From Alphaproteobacteria bacterium (lineage in GTDB: Bacteria; Pseudomonadota; Alphaproteobacteria; Puniceispirillales; Puniceispirillaceae): a stretch of 5,160 nucleotides of DNA. The stretch lies in the NCBI GenBank assembly GCA_022425565.1, contig JAKMFG010000040.1, positions 1 through 5,160 on the forward strand, written 5' to 3'. The notes beneath the pieces were generated by a model. It saw only the letters and a list, made by a program, of their open reading frames with translations. It did not search any database and was not told the DNA's origin. Position 1 is the stretch's first letter, and each line of letters begins with the position of its first letter. Positions 1-5,160 of the stretch are shown one piece after another. A program made the translations under genes and the position numbers.

Positions 1-37
1 CTGTTTTCTGTTCGCCGCCGTTCATTCCGCCATTCAT
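1..37 (-). CDS. Start of an unidentified gene downstream of ccmF (partial, 5' end only)
   Basis: Only the first 12 codons are visible, read as MNGGMNGGEQKT, before the window ends. The frame opens with ATG at 37-35, 20 bases after the ccmF stop and on the same strand, so it is very probably co-transcribed with ccmF. In proteobacterial cytochrome c maturation operons ccmF is commonly followed by the thioredoxin-like ccmG/dsbE or by ccmH, and a short polar N-terminus before a membrane anchor would fit ccmG. That identity is inference from gene order only. A second in-frame ATG at 25-23 could also be the start. The repeated MNGG comes from a 12-base tandem duplication. The ribosome binding site is weak: a GGAA lies about 11 bases before the first ATG. 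Confidence 0.5.
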   Translation of the reverse strand, partial: MNGGMNGGEQKT

Positions 38-41
38 TCCG
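12..41 (-). repeat. Short tandem repeat at the start of the gene after ccmF
   Basis: On the minus strand GGCGGAATGAAT is followed directly by GGCGGAATGAAC and then GGCGGCGAA, giving two near-identical 12-base units and a degenerate third. The unit contains a purine-rich stretch and an ATG and codes for the repeated MNGG. Being 12 bases long, changes in copy number would keep the reading frame. Confidence 0.6.
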
Positions 42-57
42 CCGCTTATTCCGATAC

Positions 58-2034
58 TTATTCAGCTTGTTCAGCCAGGACCCCGGTGGCATTGGCAGGC
101 TGCATTACAGCCCTGCGTTGCCGCCGCCCGATTGCCGCGATGCCGCCGCCGATGGCCATTAATGCTGCGCCACCCCAGATCCAGCTGACGAAGGGCTTGC
201 GATAGAGGCGCAGCGTATAGCCGGCCGTTGTATCGCCATCACCAAGCACCGCATAGTCATCACCAGACAGGCGCGGCCGGATGGCGGCCTCGGTCGTGGT
301 CTGGCGCTCGGCGTTGTAGAAACGTTTCTCCGGTGTCATGAAACCCAGGATGTCAGTGCCGTCCCGAAGCTCCAGAATGGCGGTCTCGGTTACATAGTTC
401 GGCCCCTGTCGTTCCTCGACGCCGCGAAAAATCATGGTCTTTCCGGCAATATCGATGGCCTGCCCCGGCGTGGCGCGAACCACCACTTCAGTCTGGAACA
501 GGCCGCTGCCAAGCGCACCGATCAGAAATACCACCATGCCGGCATGCGCTGTCCACATGCCCCAGACCGGGGCTGGCAGCGCCGTTGCGCGGCCGGCGAG
601 CCCGTCCTTCCAAGGCTTCAGCCTGTGGGTGATGTCGGCAGTGATGCCAAACGCCAGCCAGCCGAGAAGCGCCAGTCCGGCAAGTCCCGCAACCCCAATG
701 CCGCCTGCGGCAATCCCCACACCGGCCGCAAGAAGCAATGCGCCGATCGCGGCCGCGATCGCGACTTTGCGTGTTGAGGGAAGGGTGCCACGCCGCCAGG
801 CCATCACCGGCCCGAAAGCCATCGCTGCAACAAGAGCGCCCATGATCGGGTTGAATGTGGCGTCAAAATAGGGCGGACCGACTGTGATGCGTGCGCCGCT
901 GACCATCTCCAGCGCCAGCGGGTAGAAGGTGCCGACCAACACGACCACGGTCGCCGCCGTCAGCAGGAAATTGTTCAGGATCAGTCCGCTCTCGCGGCTG
1001 AGGACATCAAAATCGCCACGGCTGGCCAGCTTCGGGCCACGGAGTGCAAACAGCATCAGCGGTATGCCGACCGCGGCCAGCAGAATGCCCAGAATGAACA
1101 CGCCGCGCGCCGGATCGCTGGCGAAACTGTGCACCGAGGTGAGCAGTCCCGAGCGAACGATGAAGGTGCCGACAAGCGAAAGCGAAAATGCGAGGATCGC
1201 CAGCAGCACTGTCCAGCTTTTCAACGTGCCGCGCTGTTCGACGACAATGGTCGAGTGTAGCAGCGCCGTTGCCGCAAGCCATGGCATCAACGAGGCGTTT
1301 TCGACCGGGTCCCAGAACCACCAGCCGCCCCAGCCCAGCTCGTAATAGGCCCACCAGCTTCCCAGCGCGATTCCGGCCGTCAATGCACACCAGGCCGCTG
1401 ACACCCATGGCCTGACATGGCGTGCCCAGTCGCGGTCGATCCGCCCTTCGATCAGCCCGGCAACGGCAAAGGCAAAAGCCATCGACAGCCCGACATAGCC
1501 GATATAAAGGGTCGGCGGATGAAGGGCGAGGCCGGGGTCCTGTAGAATGGGGTTGAGCCCGCGTCCGTCGAGCGGTGCGCTATCGAGCCGTTCAAACGGG
1601 TTTGATGTGAACAGGCAGAAGGCGAGAAAGCCAGCTGTCACCATCGCCTGCACGGCCAGCGTGCGGACCTTTAGACCGGCATCCATGCCGCGCCCGCCAG
1701 CCGCCAGCGCGCCGCCAAACAGTGCAAGGATGAGAATCCACAGCAGGAGCGAGCCCTCATGGTTCCCCCAGGTTCCCGAAATCTTGTAGATCAGCGGTTT
1801 GGTCGAATGCGAATGGCTGGCAACGAGCGCAACTGAGAAATCGGAAGTGATGAAGGCATGGAGCAACGCCGCGAATGCGGTGCAGACAGCCATCATCATC
1901 GCCAGCGTCGCCGGCGCGGCAAGCGCTGCAAAGGGCGATGTTCCTCTGCGCAACCCGATGAAAGGCAGCACGGAAACAGCGACAGACATGACGAAGGCCA
2001 TGATCAGTGCGAAGTGGCCAAGTTCGGTGATCAC
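58..2034 (-). CDS. ccmF: Cytochrome c haem lyase subunit CcmF (System I maturation)
   Basis: CcmF is the polytopic inner-membrane protein that takes haem from holo-CcmE and, with CcmH, ligates it to CXXCH motifs of apocytochromes c in the periplasm. The 658-residue product is hydrophobic with many membrane segments. It carries the tryptophan-rich WWD signature of haem-handling proteins (GWGGWWFWDPVENAS, about residues 234-248). The conserved histidines are present: H172 in LHPP and H302 in SVHSFASDPARG (periplasmic haem ligands), and H260 in ALLHS and about H497 in TAHAG (membrane haem b ligands). A soluble segment (about 515-610) precedes the last membrane helix and a basic, polar tail. I chose the GTG at 2034 because it gives the family N-terminus (ITELGHFAL) and puts the histidines one residue from E. 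coli numbering. GAGAG lies 8 bases upstream. An in-frame GTG at 2082 would add 16 polar residues and is less likely. ccmE, often directly upstream, is absent here. Confidence 0.96.
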   Translation of the reverse strand: MITELGHFALIMAFVMSVAVSVLPFIGLRRGTSPFAALAAPATLAMMMAVCTAFAALLHAFITSDFSVALVASHSHSTKPLIYKISGTWGNHEGSLLLWILILALFGGALAAGGRGMDAGLKVRTLAVQAMVTAGFLAFCLFTSNPFERLDSAPLDGRGLNPILQDPGLALHPPTLYIGYVGLSMAFAFAVAGLIEGRIDRDWARHVRPWVSAAWCALTAGIALGSWWAYYELGWGGWWFWDPVENASLMPWLAATALLHSTIVVEQRGTLKSWTVLLAILAFSLSLVGTFIVRSGLLTSVHSFASDPARGVFILGILLAAVGIPLMLFALRGPKLASRGDFDVLSRESGLILNNFLLTAATVVVLVGTFYPLALEMVSGARITVGPPYFDATFNPIMGALVAAMAFGPVMAWRRGTLPSTRKVAIAAAIGALLLAAGVGIAAGGIGVAGLAGLALLGWLAFGITADITHRLKPWKDGLAGRATALPAPVWGMWTAHAGMVVFLIGALGSGLFQTEVVVRATPGQAIDIAGKTMIFRGVEERQGPNYVTETAILELRDGTDILGFMTPEKRFYNAERQTTTEAAIRPRLSGDDYAVLGDGDTTAGYTLRLYRKPFVSWIWGGAALMAIGGGIAAIGRRQRRAVMQPANATGVLAEQAE

Positions 2035-2042
2035 CGGAAGAT

Positions 2043-2047
2043 CTCTC
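2043..2047 (-). promoter_or_regulatory. Putative ribosome binding site for ccmF (GTG 2034)
   Basis: On the minus strand the purine run GAGAG lies 8 bases before the GTG at 2034. It is a modest Shine-Dalgarno match, but its spacing supports this start over the GTG at 2082, which lies inside an inverted repeat. Confidence 0.35.
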
Positions 2048-2078
2048 TGGGTATGTTCTGCATTGGTGCAAACAAATA

Positions 2079-2111
2079 TCACGGGTGCCTGTATTCACAA
2101 ACCACCCGTGA
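2079..2111 (-). promoter_or_regulatory. 9-bp perfect inverted repeat upstream of ccmF
   Basis: TCACGGGTG at 2079-2087 is the exact reverse complement of CACCCGTGA at 2103-2111, with 15 bases between. It lies 45 bases before the chosen ccmF start and covers the alternative GTG at 2082. It could be a hairpin in the ccmF leader RNA or a protein-binding operator. The sequence does not decide between them. There is no U-run after it, so it is not an intrinsic terminator. Confidence 0.45.
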
Positions 2112-2190
2112 CATTTCGTTAACGTTGGTGGATGGCACCCACTCTTGTTTTTTAAAAGATGCGCCACCCCCGCCCTGGCTGATATGTGGC

Positions 2191-2203
2191 ATTGTGTCAC
2201 AAT
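2191..2203. promoter_or_regulatory. Perfect 13-bp palindrome, candidate operator
   Basis: ATTGTG-T-CACAAT is a perfect 6-1-6 inverted repeat. Its centre at 2197 is about 160 bases from each of the two divergent starts (2034 and 2357). The TTGTG/CACAA half-sites are of a kind bound by dimeric helix-turn-helix regulators, but I cannot assign a family. The spacing is too short for a CRP or FNR site. Role as an operator is inference. Confidence 0.4.
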
Positions 2204-2219
2204 TCTGCACCAAACCGTG

Positions 2220-2237
2220 CGTCCTGGAGACAGGATG
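2220..2237 (+). ncRNA. Small stem with GAGA (GNRA) tetraloop in the possible molybdoenzyme leader
   Basis: CGTCCTG at 2220-2226 can pair with CAGGATG at 2231-2237 around the loop GAGA. This gives seven pairs including one G-U, closed by a GNRA-type tetraloop. It lies 120 to 137 bases before the molybdoenzyme start. If transcription begins upstream of it, it would be part of a structured 5' leader. If transcription begins near TAATAT at 2265, it is not transcribed with that gene and would be chance. Confidence 0.3.
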
Positions 2238-2255
2238 GTCACGCAGAAATCCGGC

Positions 2256-2277
2256 GCCAGGAGCTAATATTTCTGGC
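2256..2277 (+). ncRNA. Second potential stem-loop upstream of the molybdoenzyme gene
   Basis: GCCAG (2256-2260) is the exact complement of CTGGC (2273-2277). Two G-U pairs and one A-U pair can extend the stem to eight pairs with a six-base loop CTAATA. The loop coincides with the only candidate -10 hexamer of the plus-strand promoter, so this may be promoter DNA and not an RNA element. Confidence 0.22.
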
Positions 2278-2297
2278 ACTGATCAAATGATGTGTTG

Positions 2298-2307
2298 CCT
2301 GCGCAGG
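2298..2307. promoter_or_regulatory. 10-bp perfect palindrome 50 bases before the molybdoenzyme start
   Basis: CCTGCGCAGG reads the same on both strands. At this distance from the start codon it could be an operator overlapping the transcription start or an element in the 5' leader. GC-rich palindromes of this size also occur by chance in GC-rich DNA. Confidence 0.25.
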
Positions 2308-2341
2308 GCGAACATGTCCAGATGGCGCAACGGAAAATTAT

Positions 2342-2346
2342 GGGGA
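2342..2346 (+). promoter_or_regulatory. Putative ribosome binding site of the molybdoenzyme gene
   Basis: GGGGA lies 10 bases before the ATG at 2357. Upstream in the same frame there is no ATG, GTG or TTG back to the stop at 2288-2290, so the ATG at 2357 is the first conventional start. Confidence 0.4.
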
Positions 2347-2356
2347 CAAGCCGCTG

Positions 2357-4675
2357 ATGCTGACAAGTACGCATTGGGGCACATACGAGGTTGAGCTGAA
2401 GAACGGGCGGGTCGCGCGTTTGAAGCCCTTTTCCGAGGATGGGGACCCTTCACCGATCGGACCGCCGATTGCAGACCTTCTTGATCACCCGACACGTATT
2501 ATGCGCCCGGCCATTCGACGTGGCTGGCTTGAAAACGGCCCGGGGCCTGCCGGTGGCAGGCGCGGATCGGATTCTTATGTCGAGGTTAGCTGGGACGAGG
2601 CGGAACGTCTGGTGGGGACGGAACTCGACCGCGTGCGCCAGTCATTCGGCAACAGCGCGATCTATGCCGGTTCATACGGCTGGGCCAGTGCTGGCAGGTT
2701 CCATCACGCACAGAGCCAGATTCATCGGTTCCTGAACTGTATTGGCGGTTACACACGCTCGGAAAACACCTACAGCTATGCCGCTGCCGAGGTGATCGTG
2801 CCGCACATATTGGGGACATTCGGCGGCATGCTGGCCCAGCATACCGGCTGGGAAAGCATTGCCCGGGATTGTGAGCTCTTTGTCGGGTTTGGCGGACTTG
2901 TCCTTGCAAACGGGCAGATGGGCAATGGCGGCACCGGCCAGCACGTCCAGCGCGCAGGATACCGCGCCGCAGCAGCTGCCGGTGTGAAATTCATCAATAT
3001 CTCGCCGCGCCGCCTCGATATGGAATCGCCGGGCAATCCCGACTGGATTCCGATCAGGCCAAACAGCGATACAGCGATGTTGCTGGCGCTCTGCCATACG
3101 CTTCGCGCCGAGGGACTTGCGGACGAAGCGTTCCTGACAAGCCATTGCGCCGGCTATGACCGGTTTGGCGCCTATCTCGACGGCAAGGATGACGGCGTTC
3201 CCAAGACGGCAGAATGGGCGGCAGGTCTAACCGGCATCGACGCAGCGACGATTACGGGCCTGGCGCGTGAGATGGCCTCGAAGCGGACGATGGTCTCGCT
3301 CAGCTGGTCACTGACACGCCAGCAATTTGGCGAACAGCCCTACTGGGCGGGGATTGCCCTAGCGGCGATGCTTGGCCAGATCGGAACAGAGGGCGGCGGC
3401 GTTGGCTTCGGCTACGCCATTGCCAACCATATCGGCAACAATGTGCAGCATGTTCCCTATGCAGCGTTGTCTCAGGGGCGCAACCCGGTCAAAGACTTCA
3501 TTCCGGTGGCGCGGATCAGCGACATGTTGCTGAACCCCGGTGGCACGTTTGATTATAACGGCGGGACATATCATTACCCCGAAGCGAAGATTGTCTATTG
3601 GGCAGGTGGAAACCCGTTCCACCACCATCAGGACCTTAACAGGCTGGTTGCCGCATGGGACCGACCCGACACGATCATCATTCACGACTGGTGCTGGAAT
3701 GCGACGGCGCGGCGTGCCGATATCGTGCTTCCCTGCACGACCATGCTGGAGCGGGAAGATATCGGGGTGACGCCGCGCGATCCTTATGCCATCGCCATGT
3801 CCAAAGCCGTCCAGCCGGTCGGTGAGACACGTGACGATTACGATATTCTATCGGGAATTGCGCGGGTCATGGGGGTCGAGGAGGCGTTTACCGAAGGCCG
3901 GTCTTCTGGTGAGTGGCTGCGGTTTCTCTGGTCCGAGTCACAGCGCCGCGCCGCCGCGGTCGGTGTTGAATTGCCGGACTATGACAGTTTCGTGGACGGG
4001 CGCTATTTCAGGGTGGAGCCGCCTGAGGCCAGACCTGCGATGATGGAGGCATTCCGTGCCGACCCAGTGGGCAACCCGTTAAAGACTCCCAGTGGCAGGA
4101 TTGAGCTGTTCTCCGAAGTGGTTGCAGGTTTCGGCTATGCGGATTGCCCCGGTCATGCAACCTGGAATGTCCCTGATGAATGGGCGGGTGATGCTGATGC
4201 TGAATTCCCGCTGCATCTCCTCGGCAAGCAGCCTGCCAACAAGCTGCATTCACAGCTGGATCCCGGCAAATGGTCGAAAGCCGCCAAGGTAAAAGGCCGC
4301 GAGGCACTTGAAATCAGTCCTGAGGATGCCGCAGCGCGCGGCATCGCCGACGGTGATATCGTCGAGGTCAGGAATGCGCGCGGCGCATGCCTGTGCGGTG
4401 CCGTGATCACGCCCGAATTGATGCCGGGCGTGGTGATGATCAGCACTGGAGCCTGGTACGATCCCGAGGGCGCCGGTCCAGGCGGCCGCTGTCGTCACGG
4501 CAACCCAAATGTGCTGGCGCCTGACATCGGTACGTCTCCGCTGTCGCAGGGACCGGCGGCACATAGCTGCCTGGTAGAGGTCACGCCGCTGCAAGGCGAT
4601 GCGCCGGATGTTCGGGCTTTCGAACCGCCAGCTTTTGCCCTGCGAAAGGGCGCCGTTCAAGGGGGCGACGCCTAA
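2357..4675 (+). CDS. Molybdopterin oxidoreductase, BisC / DMSO reductase type (probable S- or N-oxide reductase)
   Basis: This 772-residue protein matches the E. coli biotin sulfoxide reductase family along its whole length. Enzymes of this group carry bis-molybdopterin guanine dinucleotide and remove oxygen from S-oxides or N-oxides. It shows an N-terminal STHWG domain, then AGSYGWASAGRFHHAQSQ (about 104-121), whose Tyr107 and Trp109 correspond to the active-site pair Tyr114/Trp116 of Rhodobacter DMSO reductase. Ser140 in ENTYSY aligns with the molybdenum-ligating serine. Further family stretches are RQQFGEQ (321-327), AAMLGQIGTEGGG (336-348), YWAGGNPFHHHQD (414-426), ADIVLPCTTMLER (454-466), the C-terminal domain with LHSQLDPG (630-637) and GNPNVL (715-720), and FEPPAF near the end. 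There is no N-terminal cysteine cluster, so no [4Fe-4S] site, and no twin-arginine signal, so it should be cytoplasmic like BisC. The substrate cannot be fixed: biotin or methionine sulfoxide, DMSO and TMAO are all possible. The gene stands alone, divergent from ccmF. Confidence 0.93.
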   Translation: MLTSTHWGTYEVELKNGRVARLKPFSEDGDPSPIGPPIADLLDHPTRIMRPAIRRGWLENGPGPAGGRRGSDSYVEVSWDEAERLVGTELDRVRQSFGNSAIYAGSYGWASAGRFHHAQSQIHRFLNCIGGYTRSENTYSYAAAEVIVPHILGTFGGMLAQHTGWESIARDCELFVGFGGLVLANGQMGNGGTGQHVQRAGYRAAAAAGVKFINISPRRLDMESPGNPDWIPIRPNSDTAMLLALCHTLRAEGLADEAFLTSHCAGYDRFGAYLDGKDDGVPKTAEWAAGLTGIDAATITGLAREMASKRTMVSLSWSLTRQQFGEQPYWAGIALAAMLGQIGTEGGGVGFGYAIANHIGNNVQHVPYAALSQGRNPVKDFIPVARISDMLLNPGGTFDYNGGTYHYPEAKIVYWAGGNPFHHHQDLNRLVAAWDRPDTIIIHDWCWNATARRADIVLPCTTMLEREDIGVTPRDPYAIAMSKAVQPVGETRDDYDILSGIARVMGVEEAFTEGRSSGEWLRFLWSESQRRAAAVGVELPDYDSFVDGRYFRVEPPEARPAMMEAFRADPVGNPLKTPSGRIELFSEVVAGFGYADCPGHATWNVPDEWAGDADAEFPLHLLGKQPANKLHSQLDPGKWSKAAKVKGREALEISPEDAAARGIADGDIVEVRNARGACLCGAVITPELMPGVVMISTGAWYDPEGAGPGGRCRHGNPNVLAPDIGTSPLSQGPAAHSCLVEVTPLQGDAPDVRAFEPPAFALRKGAVQGGDA

Positions 4676-5160
4676 AGCCGGGCGATAACCTTTTCCGGGT
4701 CGGGGCGGGTGCGCTCGATTGGCGGTTTGATCTTTTCACCGATATAGATAAACCCGGCGATGCGATCAACGCCGGGTCTGCCACCGAGTTCCGTCAGCAT
4801 CCGGTCGCTGTAGGCATACCATTCCGTAAGCCACTGCGCCGCATAGCCGAAGGACTGCGCCGCATATAGCAGGGTCGTGCAGACAGCGCCGGCAGAGAGT
4901 TGCATTTCCCAGACGTCGATCTTTGGATGCTCCACTGGTGTGGACAGAACGGCGATCACAACATCAGCGCGCTGAAGTCTGCCTTTCTCGATCTCTTCGA
5001 CCTCGGCTTTCGCATCGGGGTTGGCGGCTGTGAATTCGGCATGGATGATTTCGGAGTCCAGCCTCGCGCGCGCTGCGCCACTGATTACCACAAGCTTCCA
5101 AGGTTTCAGTGCGCCATGGTCCGGAACCCGGATACCAGCGGTCAGGATCTGGTCGAGATG
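4672..5160 (-). CDS. Nitroreductase family FMN protein, YdjA type (N-terminus beyond window)
   Basis: The frame stays open to the window edge, giving 162 visible residues. Comparison with E. coli YdjA (about 183 residues) suggests about 24 N-terminal residues are missing, including the usual RRS flavin-binding motif. Visible family features are ILTAGIRVPDHGALKPWKLV (residues 5-24; PDH and PW are typical FMN-site positions), WEMQLSAGAV (about 84-93), and the C-terminal IAGFIYIGE (about 134-142) followed by a PDP near the end. Such proteins are small dimeric FMN oxidoreductases that use NAD(P)H. Physiological substrates of the YdjA group are not known. The GTG at 5091 falls inside the conserved PWKLVVISG region and is not the start. 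The TAG stop overlaps the stop of the convergent molybdoenzyme gene, and no terminator hairpin with a T-run is visible between them. Confidence 0.92.
   Translation of the reverse strand, partial: HLDQILTAGIRVPDHGALKPWKLVVISGAARARLDSEIIHAEFTAANPDAKAEVEEIEKGRLQRADVVIAVLSTPVEHPKIDVWEMQLSAGAVCTTLLYAAQSFGYAAQWLTEWYAYSDRMLTELGGRPGVDRIAGFIYIGEKIKPPIERTRPDPEKVIARL

Larger units (their letters stand above)
2035..2356. other. Divergent intergenic region between ccmF and the molybdoenzyme gene
   Basis: No convincing gene lies in these 322 bases. The open frames crossing it have polar, low-complexity translations with no family resemblance. It must carry the promoters of both divergent genes. For ccmF a weak candidate on the minus strand is TTGTGA (2100-2095), a 16-base spacer and TATTTG (2078-2073). 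For the molybdoenzyme the only AT-rich hexamer of interest is TAATAT at 2265-2270, with no good -35 partner. An A/T run (six T at 2148-2153, then TAAAA) stands out against the GC-rich flanks. Several inverted repeats in the region are listed separately. I see no FNR box (TTGAT-N4-ATCAA) and no complete sigma-54 element. Confidence 0.7.

Noticed and set aside
2127..2153. Short GGTG/CACC hairpin followed by TTTTTT, resembling a plus-strand terminator
   Set aside because: The stem has only four pairs, the T-run does not follow it directly, and no plus-strand gene lies upstream that would need termination.
1757..2242. Minus-strand 161-codon frame overlapping the 5' end of ccmF
   Set aside because: It is a shifted-frame shadow of ccmF running into the intergenic region. 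Its translation is rich in His, Cys and Arg with no family features.
2079..2279. Minus-strand 66-codon frame whose TGA overlaps GTG 2082 of ccmF
   Set aside because: The GTGA overlap looks like translational coupling, but the translation is polar, resembles no Ccm protein, starts with GTG without a clear ribosome binding site, and depends on the less likely ccmF start.
2278..2292. TGATCAA, resembling part of an FNR site
   Set aside because: Only one half-site is present. The partner TTGAT four bases away is missing.
2273..2293. TGGCAC at 2274-2279, resembling the -24 part of a sigma-54 promoter
   Set aside because: The matching TTGC -12 element is absent at the required spacing.
1858..2394. 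Plus-strand 178-codon frame crossing from ccmF into the molybdoenzyme gene
   Set aside because: It is antisense to ccmF, overlaps the molybdoenzyme start in another frame, and its translation is charged and repetitive like a non-coding frame of GC-rich DNA.
4640..4700. GC-rich inverted sequence at the convergent junction as a bidirectional terminator
   Set aside because: The possible stem (GGCGCCG with CGACGCC) contains a mismatch, lies inside coding sequence, and has no T-run on either side.

Overview
The window looks like ordinary chromosomal DNA of a fairly GC-rich Alphaproteobacterium. That placement rests on the style of the CcmF and sulfoxide-reductase proteins and is an inference; the genus cannot be told from the sequence. 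I see no rRNA, tRNA, CRISPR array, insertion sequence, phage gene or integration scar.

Layout. At the far left, on the minus strand, are the first codons of an unidentified gene (1-37). Just upstream of it, also on the minus strand, is ccmF (58-2034), the membrane subunit of the cytochrome c haem lyase (System I maturation). The two are 20 bases apart and probably belong to one cytochrome c maturation operon running out of the window. A gene-free divergent region of about 320 bases (2035-2356) follows. It holds a 9-bp inverted repeat near the ccmF start, a perfect 13-bp palindrome almost midway between the two genes, and a cluster of small potential RNA hairpins in front of the next gene. On the plus strand, 2357-4675 encodes a complete 772-residue molybdopterin oxidoreductase of the BisC / DMSO reductase type, with no export signal and no iron-sulfur motif. 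On the minus strand, 4672-5160 encodes most of a YdjA-type FMN nitroreductase whose N-terminus lies beyond the right edge. Its stop codon overlaps that of the molybdoenzyme by four bases.

How the genes relate. CcmF attaches haem to apocytochromes c on the periplasmic side. The molybdoenzyme appears cytoplasmic and probably reduces S-oxides or N-oxides (biotin, methionine or similar). The nitroreductase is a small flavin reductase of unknown physiological substrate. All three are redox proteins, but their orientations (divergent, then convergent) do not support one operon, and I see no direct evidence that they act together. The most interesting material is the divergent regulatory region. I found no convincing new biological system.
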